DNA from: Cladophialophora immunda
Lineage: Eukaryota > Ascomycota > Eurotiomycetes > Chaetothyriales > Herpotrichiellaceae
Assembly (NCBI RefSeq): GCF_000835495.1
Contig: NW_015622542.1
Coordinates: 3,308,485 to 3,372,484 of the forward strand
Direction: 5' to 3'
DNA length: 64,000 bases
The position numbers and the translations under genes were made by a program. Positions 10,101 to 21,024 of the stretch are shown in pieces. The notes under the pieces are model-generated. The model had not been told where the DNA came from and ran no database searches. It worked only from the letters and a program-made list of their open reading frames with translations. The stretch's first letter is position 1. Every line of letters begins with the position of its first letter.

Positions 10101-11243
10101 GAACCCTCAGGCAATCGCTTTCACCTAGTTCGATGCTTCAACCTACCAGTAGTCACCAGCAACGGACAGGGGCCGAGAAGTCGTGGTAGGCCCGAGGATC
10201 TGCCGGGAGCTGAAAAGGCTTCGACAGATACATATCAACGACCTATTCAACAACGAGTTTTGATCAGGCGATGATCTGGTTGAGACGACTGCCCAAGTGC
10301 AGAGCTCTCGGTGACGAACAGCGCAACCGGCTCATCGACAGTGTGAAATCTCCTGGACTCCGTATCATGGACCAGACCCAGCTTGAACTCATGACTGTGC
10401 TTGGTCGAGCTTCAACCGTCCCAGAGTTGGTTGTCGCAAGGGCGCTGATCACTATTCGCCTCCTGTTCTGAGTGAGTTCTCACCCTCGTATCACTGACAA
10501 GTTTCTCAGGGTGGGCTTCTGATGCTTCTCACGCCGACCAAAACGAGATGCCCCGGGCAAACGAGAGGCGCGAAAAGAGACGTCACTGCCCTCCTCTCTA
10601 ACCGTCTCGTCCCACAGTTAGAGGTTCCGGAAAGGGTTTACTGTCCGGACTCTTTCAATTCAAATCGAATAGTCAGAGGAAGCGGTAAAGTCAACAGGAG
10701 GAACACATGTCTGCAGACCACGACCGAGAATCGAGAGGCAATGACGATCCAGGTTGGGCTGAAACACGCTTCGTAAGGGTATCCAGGAACCTCTTCCCAC
10801 CCTTCTTCCGACAGTGCGCCAATCGCAGGTCCATCCAGAACAAACTGAACTGGGCTTCCTGAGGTCTAGACCCTGTATCCGTGGACTGAAGACCTCACGT
10901 TGACTAGGTCGAAACTCTGTTCGACGTCAGAAAGTTTAGCAAACGCTTAACTCGGAGGGCACCAACGCTTGGCTCAGCCAGTTCATAACCCATGGTGAGA
11001 CACATAACGATTGGAATGCCGTGGCAGCGGAATCGAGATCCTCGCTGCGTGTGACTTGCGGTCTGAGAAAGATTGGTTCGAGGTCAACACGAACGCTGCC
11101 GCGGTGCCAATAGACCCAGGTAAGTCCCCAAAAGTCTTCCATGTAATCTCAATCCTTCAACTTCGTCTCCTGGATTCTCTGTGTTCAGCAAGAAGCCGTC
11201 CACGACAACCTGAAGAGATATTGTCACAAACTGCGTTATCAAG
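10101..11243 (+). pseudogene. Coding-like but broken region upstream of the methyltransferase
   Basis: On the plus strand several stretches read like protein in changing frames with splice-like borders, but I cannot build one continuous gene. Examples are GELKRLRQIHINDLFNNEF interrupted by TGA near 10260, the open frame 10271-10471 (IMDQTQLELMTVLGRAS), MSADHDRESRGNDDPGW from ATG 10707, NAWLSQFITHGETHNDWN near 10970, and a GTAAGT donor at 11120 with TTCAG acceptor at 11190. From 11191 one frame stays open to about 11530, overlapping the first methyltransferase exon. It may be a decayed gene or an unrecognised multi-exon gene. Family unknown. Confidence 0.25.
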
Positions 11244-12171
11244 ATGGAGTCTTCGAATCCAATTCAACGCCTGGTCTCTTACGCACTCCCGGGTGCATTC
11301 ATGCTGACCAGCGTAATCTGTATGTCTCTTGGAGACCAGAAGACCTTCGACAGCGCGATGCGTCGCGGTTGATTGAACTGACTGGATTTTGCAAAAAGGT
11401 CATCTCCAAACCGCCATCTTTCACCCCGGGCTCCTTTTCGGCCATTTCGCCCGCTACAAGGAAAAGGCCTTTGCCAGTGTCTGGGCCATAGGCGGCGTGA
11501 TCTGCGCCCGAGACACGCCGGCATCGCTCGGACCGATCCTGGCCCAGAGCAGCGGCGTCATCCTGGACGTCGGTCCCGGTGCCGGGCACCAGCTCTTCCG
11601 CTTTTCCAACCCGCAGGGCATCGAGGCGATCTACGGCGCGGAGCCGGGCGTGAGCATGCACGCGGCTCTGAGAAAGCGCGCGGGCGACGCTGGTCTTGGC
11701 GACAAGTACCACGTCTTGACCTGCGAAGCCAAACTCGAATCGCTGGTCCCGGCACTCGCGAAAGCCGGGGTTCTCAAGACCGGCGATGCCCACGGTGGCG
11801 GGGAGGGGAACACCCCCTTCGACGAGATCGTCTGCATCCGCGTGCTCTGCGGGATCCCTAACCTGGACAGGGTGGCGGAGGGACTGTACAGCGTCCTCAA
11901 ACCGGGTGGCAGAATGGTTGTGTGCGAACATGTGGTCAATTCGGGAGACACCGCCAAGGGCGGCACGGGCGTGGGCCGCTCTCTCCAGAGATTCTACATG
12001 TGGTTTGGCTGGAGCTCCCTCATGGGTGGCTGTGAGTTGACGAGGGACACGCTGGCCAGCCTGCACAAAGCGGCACAGCGAGATGGTGGCTGGGAAAGGG
12101 TCGACGTTCAGCTCTGCGACCCCTACAGCACGATTCCTCATATCGTGGGGACCTTAGTAAAAAGGGGATGA
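11244..12171 (+). CDS. METTL7-like SAM-dependent methyltransferase, membrane-associated
   Basis: Exons 11244-11319 and 11399-12171 give 282 aa. The intron starts GTATGT, has CTGAC 18 bases before the AAAAAG acceptor, and splicing rebuilds MLTSVI/CHLQTAIF. The N-terminus is hydrophobic (LVSYALPGAFMLTSVI), as in METTL7/TMT proteins that anchor to ER or lipid-droplet membranes. SAM-binding motif I is ILDVGPGAG (residues 80-88), an acidic motif follows in YGAEPG, and LKPGGRMVVCEHV is the post-motif. The C-terminal FGWSSLMGGCELTRDT matches the family's W..L.GGC pattern. Mammalian METTL7 enzymes methylate thiols; whether this one does is inference. The more upstream frame that starts without ATG at 11389 is the same exon read without splicing. 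Confidence 0.88.
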
Positions 12172-12691
12172 TGCAGAGTGGGATTCTCGGTGTTCACGAT
12201 TTAATGATGGTCCAAAGTCTTTCTTTAGGGAGATGACTCGTAGTTTTTTTCGATTAATGAATGGAGTTGGTGACTCTGATTCTACACGATATCAAGCCAG
12301 CAAGCTGGCTTGGCCCTCCGGAAGCTGGGACGGATGAAGAGGCGAGGGATATGAGAGATGAACTATGTCCTTGCTTACGAGAAACCGTACAAACGTCTTC
12401 ACATACTCTCTGCTGGAAACAATTCTGAGGAACTGGCTAGCGTCTCTCGAAACGCTGATGATCGTTACATCATATAACCCGTACCGTACATCCCTGGCTT
12501 CGACCAAGTATCACGGCGGCACCGACAAGCTCTGTGCCCTGCGAAGGACCAAGGTGAAGTAAAGCCCCCGCCGTCGCCCTTCTATCACAAGACATCGACT
12601 CATTTCTCTGGGTCTGCATTCTTTCCACCCACTTCCAACGCGATGGGACATAATTGAATACCATTAAGCTGACTGGCTTTCGGCATCCGCT
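12172..12691. other. Convergent 3' intergenic region
   Basis: Lies between the 3' ends of the methyltransferase (+) and the SLATT gene (-). A short plus frame (12365-12562) is not recognisable. Confidence 0.4.
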
Positions 12692-13327
12692 TCACTCTGC
12701 GGCTCCTGCAGGCCCTGCAGCAGCACCAGCACCATCGCCGTCACCGGCACCGGCACCAGCGGCTCCTGCATTATCATGGCCACCTCCATCTGCTGGGGGG
12801 GTTTCTGTGTGTGGTGCTATTGGTGAACGCGTCGACGAGGGTGTATTGACTCTGAAAATATCGGGATAATTCGCGTCGTATTCTTTCTGAACTCGGTCAT
12901 ACATCGCATAGAGACTTGCACAGTCCTCGCGGGTCGCTGTGCCCCCGGAGGCCACCGTTCTTTCTAGCCTCCCAATCTCCCGGAGAACTTCTCGGAGCCC
13001 GCTTGCGTGCTGGTAGAAGCGCGCCGGCATGCCCTGACCTTTGATGATGGCCAGCACACCCGTGATGACCCCGTTGACTGCTCCAAGAATAGCAACCGGC
13101 GTCTGGTATTTGTTTCCTGCTGCACCTAGGGCAACAAATACAGCCGAAAGCGCGGCTTGCATAATCAACAGCACGTTGATTAACCAGTTAACAATGTGGT
13201 ACTGGACCATTGCGGACCGCTCGGCGGTATGGACCATCCAGTAGAACCCCTTTGCAGGGACCGTGGTACCACGCTCGACATCCATGAATTTACGAAACTC
13301 CTCTGTTGAGATGGGATGGTTGGGCAT
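12692..13327 (-). CDS. Fungal SLATT-domain (two-TM) protein
   Basis: The frame gives 211 aa from the ATG at 13327 (MPNHPISTEEFRKFM). A longer open frame to 13360 starts with GTG and is ignored, although an upstream exon is possible. Two membrane segments lie at about residues 45-68 (VNWLINVLLIMQAAL...) and 78-98 (PVAILGAVNGVITGVLAIIKG), followed by GQGMPARFYQHASGLREV and a charged helix. This is the layout of the fungal SLATT domain (SMODS and SLOG-associating two-TM effector). In bacteria SLATT proteins are predicted pore-forming effectors tied to nucleotide-sensing defence; the fungal role is unknown. The tail is Ala/Gly/Asp-rich low complexity (about residues 185-211). No introns are needed. 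Confidence 0.82.
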   Translation of the reverse strand: MPNHPISTEEFRKFMDVERGTTVPAKGFYWMVHTAERSAMVQYHIVNWLINVLLIMQAALSAVFVALGAAGNKYQTPVAILGAVNGVITGVLAIIKGQGMPARFYQHASGLREVLREIGRLERTVASGGTATREDCASLYAMYDRVQKEYDANYPDIFRVNTPSSTRSPIAPHTETPPADGGGHDNAGAAGAGAGDGDGAGAAAGPAGAAE

Positions 13328-15185
13328 TGTGATTCTCGGCCCCGATGATTTTAGCCTCACCCAGACTCAAGACACTCGCGTAAAGCTGTTGATCGTCCGA
13401 GAGCAACGGGTAGGAGGATGGCCCCTGAAGAATCTTGAAGCAAGATATAGAGAGGTCGTTTGGTGATAACAACCACAGTTACGCGGTAAGCTACCAGCCC
13501 GATCCTCTGAATGCACCTTTCAAATCCAGTGTAGTCTGGTGGGAGACACTGATCACACGATATTCAAGCAGACTGGGTCTGCACGAAGCCAGCCTCTCAA
13601 GCATCCTGGGGAATAGTTGGTTTATACCAATCGTCGTCACCACTCTTGACAGAAGCTGAGCAGTCGAGGTCTTGGAATGCATCATGAATGGGGCTTGGAT
13701 CCAGCGAGAATTTTCGGTTCCAACGCACAAAGGAAACGCCACCAGCGGGCCTGTCGAGAACAGAGCGAAAGCTGCCCGCGGCGCCAATGTCAGGAATGAA
13801 AGGCAAGAGTCAGTCGGAACGTGCCTCCCGCGCACGGGCCTCGTTGGATCTTTGCACCCCATTCTTCTTTCGGCGTGATACGCAGACCAAGACACGTGGG
13901 ATGGGAGCTGAAATGCAAAGCTCCAAAACGGAGTGCGAGGCTGAAGAAGGAACCAATCGCCGGGGGAGCCAAGTCAAGCCTTTGGTCGGATTTTGTAGCC
14001 ACCATCTCGTATAACACCTCCTACAGGTCACCAGACCGACCAGAATCTAGCAGCCACTCGTATAATCAATGATTTTTACACGCTACCGCAGAACCCTGGG
14101 CCCTGGCTATGCATTTGTCGAGAGTCCGAAATACGATGCAAGAATCAGCGACGGGATTCAGACGGATGAAAATATTAGGCCGGCTATATCGCAGTACTCT
14201 GACCGTTGAGCTGTGCTGGGAGTAAATCACAGCTCTGTCGGATCTTCCTAGTGATAGCAACGAAGCTCTTGGAAGAACGCTGCATTTGAAAACCCCTTTG
14301 CAGGGATTGGTGTTCCCAGTCCCCAACGTGAGCAAGATTTCTCGCCAGCTCCCGCTGTTCAAAAGTCCCGACGTGATATCTTGGCCCTCAGGCGAAAGAA
14401 ACGCCTATAGGACAGAGAGCAGACTCGGAAGTGTTTGTCCGCGGCCGAAAGAACAGGCCGAGATAGAAGAAGTCAGAGAAGAGATATAGGAGACTGGAAA
14501 TGATTCTGCGCGGAGAGAAGGGTTACCATGAAGGCACATGGGCCCCGAAGGCAATTAAGATCCAGGCCAAATCTTCACCGCATTCCTTTCTGCGAATGTT
14601 CAACTCACAACTGAATGTGCGGTGAGAACAAAGTGGAAAGCATTGGTTTCGAGACACCTGCCCCACAAACGGGGGAGTGGACTAGCTGTTTCAGGAAGTT
14701 TACTACTGCTCACGCACGAGGCTGAGGCCCCTGATGATCCTCGCTGGTATGTTGGAGGACGTTGGATTTCGCTGCGCTGTATATGGCGTCAGATCTACAG
14801 TCATCGGGCACAGCGCCCACTTGGAATCGTCCTGCAGGTGTGGCACATAGTCCTGGAGCACGCTGTGTCACGTATTGCGCCAAATAGCATGCTTCCTCTA
14901 CTCTCGTTCCCCACGACCATTCTCACGGTACCGTAGTAATGCTCTGCCTGTCATTGATCGCTGTCCCAAAGTGGGAGGATCACGCAATACACGACACTTC
15001 CGGTGGGGAAGAAAGATTGTCCATGGGCATTCCAAGCGCCCGAGAGTCTTGATGCCATTCTCCATGATTTTGATCTTCTATATCGTCCCGGTGTTATGCA
15101 TCGACACTGCGTATGACTTGATGAATGGTGCAAGTCTCAAGTTGCAGTATTCTCTTTTCCACCACCCCGAGAGTGCATGTCGTAA
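13328..15185. other. Intergenic region of about 1.9 kb, no gene recognised
   Basis: It holds the upstream region of the SLATT gene and the 3' flank of UFD2. Many frames of 60-130 codons occur on both strands without recognisable domains or splice patterns. Confidence 0.4.
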
Positions 15186-18100
15186 TCACTGACTTAGGTC
15201 CATTGCCTCACCATCAGCATTGCCGCCGGCTTCCGTCTTGACCGTTTCCACAAAGTCCTTGCGACGACTTCCAATCCGTTCCTCCTTGAATTTCTGAATC
15301 TGCTCTTTAACATCGGTTGCTGCATACCATTGTCAGCATCATCAAGTCCAGGAAAATGAAACGAAATTAGGCTTCGTAGGTTGTATTGAGCGGGTTGAGA
15401 GAAAGGGGGCTTACCGGGAATAACGTCCTCGATCTTCAGCGGCACTCTGTTGAACGGATCATGAGGATCACTCAGTAAGTGGCTCCGTATTGTGCTCCTG
15501 TCAATAACAATCTTTGACACCGGTAGCCTCACAGGATCCTCCATGAGTGTGAACATCAGCGGGTCTAAGAACTCATCGGGGATTTCTCCGAGGTCCGCGT
15601 CCGCCGCTTCATCCTCTTCCTTTGCCTTGGCGAATTTTTCTGTCAGACGTTGCCACTTATTGAGCTCTTCGGGTGCCTTGAGGACAAATTTGCGCATGAT
15701 GTTGCCGGCGTTAGCGAAGTTTTCGGGCTTGTATGATCGACCGTCGCGCGCAACGGCGAGGATGAAATTCTCCCGTTCGCTGAGATTGAGGTAGACGTCG
15801 ACAATCTCACTCAACAGAGCTTTTGGATTGAAATTGTATTCCTGCAAGTTTTCGACTTTGAGGGTCGTGGATTTCGGTCCGACCATTGCATCAAGATTGT
15901 AGTCCAGCATGTCCGCCAACCGCTGAACAATTTCAGGCATCGTGAATGCGTCAGCTAGAGCTTCCGTGAAGAGCTTCAGCATTGCCACCGTTTCATTCGT
16001 TAGTTGCATATATGACTTTGCCTTGTTCTTTGCCGCTTCCAAAGCTTCTTCCTTTTCCTGCCGTTGCTGCTGGTCTAGCGACGTGCCGGCAAGGGAGAGC
16101 TCTTTCGAGATGTCGTAAATCGTATGAAACGCCGTAAATGATTCATCCAGCACGAACGTCACATCATTCAAGAGGAGATTCACAAACCTCACAAAGAACT
16201 CCATGTTGACCTTTGCCTCTCTCAGCAAGTTATCGCGGTACACCGTGTTCGGCCAAATACACTTGATGATCTGGAAAATCTCGAAGCGCACATTGAACTT
16301 GTCGAAAAATTGGCCGTGGCCGCCCATGAACTCCGCCTCTATGAAGAATCTCATCAAAGAGTGCAGCAGGTGCTCTGTCGCGAATGGCATGCTGTTGTAT
16401 TGATCTGCAAGTATTCCTCTTCCGCCTTGACGCCAAGACCATGTTCCTCGGAAGAGAATTGTAACCAAGGATGCTTTCAAATATGGATTTTTGATGTATT
16501 CGGAGTTGCGCAAGAAGGTGATGCAGAGCATTATCAGTTCGTCTGATTGTGTTGAGGAGATGACTTGGGGCATGTTGTACATGATAAATCCGAAATTACT
16601 GCTGATAACATCCAGGAAATACTCAGGGAGGTTTTTGAAGGTCTCTGGTTGCTCTGATGGGAGAGGGAGGGTCAATTTCTGGTTAGGAAATTGGCGATGG
16701 GGAGAGACTTGACGAAGGATCCAAACAGTCACAAAACGCATGAATTGCATAGAACGAGTCTGAGCGAATTCATCCAAGAGTACGCCCTGCACAGCATACT
16801 TGTACGACAGGCCCTTGTCGTGCTGATCCTTGTACCTCTTAAGTGCATTCTCGAACATCGCCAGCTGCGCAGGGTTGTTGACGTATTTATGTCGTTCTGT
16901 TTCAAAGACCTCGATTTGTTTGGCCATGTGTTTCAGGTCTCGATCCATATCCTTGAGCATATTCCGAGCAGCTTCGCTCCCATAATAATGAGCGGCCACG
17001 GTGAGGAAGAAGCATTCTGAGATGAAGTTGTTGGGGCCTTCGAGCTGGTCCTTGTAAAACTCGTCAGAGTGCTCTTGGTCAGCATTGATCTTCGTTTCCT
17101 CCTTGATGTCAACCCGAGGATGCCTTCGGAGGTAGTCAATATCGACCCGGTCCATCTTCGTGAACTGTGCATCCATGAAAGGCTCACACAGTTGATCCAA
17201 AATCGTGGTGATATTGATCATGAAGCCATCACTCGAGACCGTCGTTTTGTCCACACGCATGGCGCGGCGTTTGTGATTGGAGTTCACCACGAGTGCAAAC
17301 CAGTCCAGCACGCGTTCTCGGGCTTCCGGAGCAGCGCGCACCAGTGTATTGATAATATCAAATAGTTCGGTCTGATGGGATCTCAACGACATTTGAAGTG
17401 ATTGCTGAGAGTTCCGGATCCTTCCTGGGTCCATCGTCTTTGGGCCAGAGAAGTACTGCTTCGTCACTTCCGCTTGCAGCGGCGACAGCTGGAAAAAGGG
17501 GCCGAGCAGAGTGGCAACCTCTAATTGGGCAGCTGGGACTGACTTGTCCACAAACATCTTCGATTGTGTGATCGCAATGGCCACGGGCTTGTACCGAATG
17601 AGGTGTCGCAGCATGGCAGTGTATCGTCGGTAGTCAGAGTCCATGGTCAATTTAGCAAGACGCCGACTCAGATTCTCAACAGCGCCCACGAATGCCTCCT
17701 TGATGGTTTCATCCTCGTCGAATCTCGTGATGACTTCTGTAAGGAAATCATGGCAAACGCCTGCATCCTCATCCGGATCGGCCAGAAGGTGGTCCGCCAG
17801 TGCGGCGACGCCATCATAGTCTGCACCGAATACATCAGGAGTCGTGACAGACAATATGCACCAGCTCATACAGAGTCTCCTAGCCTCTGAAATGACGGTC
17901 CACTTCTTGTTCTCAGGAGTCCGATCTTTGACTGCCTTGCTCATTCTCGTGATTCTCTTCCAGCAGCCGAACAGCCAATCATGCGGAGTCAATTTGCCCA
18001 GATCTGCACCTGCTTCCATGATGGCCTGCTCTAGTAAGTCGGTGTTCAGTAGCACCGGCTTGCCTTCAGTCTCCAACTCTTCTCTAAGTTGTGTAAGGAC

Positions 18101-18585
18101 GAGGAGCTGCTGACCGTGCATATCTTTTGTCTGCTCAGGGTCTAGACTGAGACGAAAGATATTCCTCAGCGTACGGTCTTCCCACTGTTCGATGGTCTCA
18201 TTTGGCCTTGAACTCTGTCTTGAACTTGGTCTTTCCACGCCGTCCATCTCTCGCTTCTGGGGGGTGACATATGCTGGAGTGATTCGTATCCGGGTCGCAG
18301 GTGGAGGTGATGGTTCTTTCGCGATGGTATCAGATGGCGTTGATGATTCGGTCGGCGTCGGAAGGGAAGGAGTATTCACTTGGGGTGTCTCTGGTCGCGA
18401 TGATGGCGTTGAATCGGGGCCATCTTGGGCTGGAGATGAGGGTGCGGCGGCGTCTTGCGACTGCTGCTGCGCCTGTGATTGCTGCAGTTTCGCGAGTCTC
18501 TTGTTGCGGATCTAATCGATGTTAGAAGATCTTGATGCGTGAGCATCTCACGCACCTTATCCGAGTCCATAGAAGGATCCGCCAT
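15186..18585 (-). CDS. UFD2: Ubiquitin conjugation factor E4 (U-box ligase) UFD2
   Basis: Three exons on the minus strand (18585-18556, 18511-15415, 15319-15186) give 1086 aa, close to known UFD2/UBE4 lengths. The first coding exon is 30 nt ([10 protein letters not shown]). Ser/Pro-rich disorder follows, then the long helical E4 core and a C-terminal U-box: [28 protein letters not shown] and [15 protein letters not shown]. The last intron interrupts the U-box after VIP and restores [15 protein letters not shown]; without splicing the frame runs into unrelated residues. UFD2 extends ubiquitin chains on pre-ubiquitinated substrates with Cdc48/p97 in the nucleus and cytosol. Introns are GT-AG (GTGCGT...ATTAG and GTAAGC...GCAG). 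Confidence 0.97.
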
Positions 18586-19011
18586 GATTGTGGTGGCTGT
18601 AGATAACAGAAATGTCCCAGGAAAGGTTCAGGTGAGGTTTCGCGAAGGCCGACAATTTGGGGTTCAAGTTGACGTCGATGTTTGTTCGAAGAGACTAGAA
18701 TCAGTGGATCGGAGATAGTGCAGCCACCGGGGCGTGGCCGCCCCCGCGCAACCTAGTTTGCTGCCTTGTTACTCCAGGCATTCCTAAGCACTTTGCTGCC
18801 TGGAGCCTCTGTCTACAGGTGAAACGATGCGGCTTGAAGGACCACTTTCTCCATTCCGTAAGGTAGCAAACCTTTTCAAAGAGATAGACAGTTCACCTGC
18901 AGGCTCCCTCCCTGGACTGGCCAACAGGGGCGCCACCAACACCAAACAAAAACGATGCATTCCCCTAAGCAAGCACGAACAAGCAAGTCATACGACATTT
19001 CCGCTCCATAA
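18586..19011. other. Intergenic: UFD2 upstream region and DnaJ 3' flank
   Basis: No gene seen. It must hold the UFD2 promoter and leader on the minus strand. A GC-rich patch (GGGGCGTGGCCGCCCCCGC) lies near 18730. Confidence 0.45.
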
Positions 19012-20176
19012 CTAGTATTGACGGATGACTTTCAACTCGTCCAACCGACGGCAGCCGGGCATCGCCATCTCCCTGGCCCTCTTTAATCTGTTCTCGTCTG
19101 TAAAGAAGAGACCTGTCGCTTCATTGATCTCGTGCCGCTGACGTTGTACCTCATTCTCGCATTGATACTTCAACGTTGAGACATAATCCACTTCCGCCCG
19201 TTGATCTAGTGAGCTAAATTGTCTTGACGTGTATCCTTCCACCTCTGCTGGATTCAAGAAATAATCGATGTGATACCTGGGCGTCACTCGATGCATCGTG
19301 TGCGGCGGAACGGGGGAGTCGTATCGAACATGCGGGCCTGAATTGGAGGATCCAGTGAAGAATGATGATAACAGTGGAAGAACAAACAGCAGTAGCAGTG
19401 GTAATAGTTGTGTCAATGCCGATAAGCCTGTGGGCGCAGTTTCTGACCGTGCATCTCTCGGCCTCCCTCGCGGTCTGGTGCCGCCCATGGGATGTACTGT
19501 GAAACCGGGGCCGCCGCCCATATTAAAGACGAATTGAGGTCCCCCGAAGCCGCCGCCTGCTATCTAGATCAGTATGATATGTTACGGCAGAATCGAACGC
19601 CGCAGGGTGCCTTACCAAATTGGAACCCGGGTCCCATGCCACCGCCGAAGAACCTGTTGAACAACTCCTCTGGTGATATCTCATCCTCATACATAGGTCC
19701 TCTTCCAGGCGATCTTGCGAACCCACTAAATGGACTGGCTCCTGCGCCGGCAGCTCCACTGCTGGAAAAGCGGTTATCAGGATCACCACCGAACTGATCA
19801 TATCGCGATTTCTTGTCCGCATCTGAGAGTATTTGGAATGCGCGCGAGACCACTAATAATCGTCAGTATTATAGCCTTCAGCCAGCAACATCCAAGTGGT
19901 CTCACTCTTGAAAGCCTCATCGGCGCCATCGTATCCATTTTTGTCCGGGTGTGTCAACAGACTAATTTTGCGGTAGGCTTTCTTGATCTCTCCATCGCTT
20001 GCTGTTTTCTCGATCGCGAGGATCTCGTAGAAAGCCGTAGGACTACATCTCCGTATTCTTATCACTTCGGCCTTCTGTTGTGGAGTCCATTTCCGTTCTT
20101 GGTTTCCCTGATTGTGTTCTCGTGAATGGGCAGAGCCATTCGCCCTCGCGTTGGAGCCAGAAGCCGTTGCGGACAT
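19012..20176 (-). CDS. ER-membrane J-domain protein, Hlj1/DNAJB12-type
   Basis: Three exons (20176-19906, 19852-19616, 19556-19012) give 350 aa. The J domain (about residues 43-110) has [21 protein letters not shown], the HPD motif at 76-78 (LLTHPDKNG), and [17 protein letters not shown] across the first junction. A Gly/Phe-rich segment follows ([24 protein letters not shown]), then a hydrophobic segment ([20 protein letters not shown]) and a C-terminal DUF1977-like domain ([19 protein letters not shown]). This order fits cytosol-facing, tail-region-anchored ER J-proteins that recruit Hsp70 for ER-associated degradation, which would place it in the same pathway as the neighbouring UFD2. All introns are GT-AG and restore the G/F repeat. 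Confidence 0.93.
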
Positions 20177-20537
20177 GCCGCAGGATGAAGAGGTCGAGGG
20201 GTTCGGACGCAGCCTTTACAAGGCCAGGGAATATACAGAGAATCAGAGTCGGTAGCCCCAGCAGTCTTTGGCACGTGCGTTTGAGATTTGGAGGGGTGCG
20301 ACTTTTTGCAGCAAAGGTGTTCAAAAGCGAAATCGCAAATCTGCGCCGAATAATGATGGGTGGGTTGCAGTAACTACTGGAGGCGCCGTTGCCGAACCGC
20401 AGCTAGAAATGACGTTGACTTGTCTCGCGTTTTCCGTCAAGTACACGAGCTCTCCACAAGCTTGACGCTTCCAAAACAAACCTTTCACTTTGGAATGAAA
20501 TGCGCTGAAAACCTGGTCAGTGCTGTAGACATCGAAC
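20177..20537. promoter_or_regulatory. Divergent promoter between the J-protein and the Aim19-like gene
   Basis: 361 bp separate the two start codons, which face away from each other, so both promoters must lie here or overlap. No TATA box stands out. Confidence 0.5.
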
Positions 20538-21024
20538 ATGGCTGACCCTCAAAAAAAAGAGCAAGCCAAAGAGTCTCTCGTCGTTACTGCCAAAAAATGG
20601 GGAGGTCTGTAACCATGCACTGTCCTCCAACGTTCGCATTGCGATTGACTACTGTCCAGCCTACCTGCTTACGCTCCTAACAGAGAATCCTGTTCCTCCA
20701 GCTCTTCTTGCTACGCTCATCTTCGCACAGCATGCTCGACCTTTTCAACCACTTCCCATGTTGTTCCCTCCCTTGTTACTCTTCTCGACCTATCTCAACC
20801 TCCAAGGGTTCAAGATTGACAGCGCAGGAACGACGGCTGCACTGAGTGGCACCTACCTGGTCCTTGCTGGAAGGAGGCGAATGGGCTTCATGAATAAGTT
20901 CGGTGCGAGGGGTATCATTCGAGGTGCCACTATGGGGTTGTGTCTGGTGAATTTGGTAGGCGGAGGCCTTGCGTATGGATTTGGAAAGAGAAGAGAGGAG
21001 GACGAAAAGAGAAAACAGCCATGA
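20538..21024 (+). CDS. Small membrane protein, Aim19-like
   Basis: Exons 20538-20604 and 20660-21024 give 143 aa. The first exon encodes MADPQKKEQAKESLVVTAKK; the intron begins GTCTGT and ends TCCAG, and splicing continues AYLLTLLTENPVPPALLAT. Three to four hydrophobic stretches follow (LLFPPLLLFSTYLNL; GTTAALSGTYLVLAG; GATMGLCLVNLVGGGLAYGFG) and a basic C-terminus. Size, layout and the GTTAALSGTYLVLAGRRR segment resemble Aim19, a mitochondrial membrane protein in yeast whose loss alters mitochondrial inheritance. The assignment rests on resemblance from memory. The gene shares a promoter region with the J-protein. Confidence 0.7.

Noticed and set aside
4698..12171. A full secondary-metabolite (ETP or penicillin-like) gene cluster
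   Set aside because: No NRPS/PKS backbone, transporter, P450 or cluster regulator nearby; only a loose functional hypothesis is retained.
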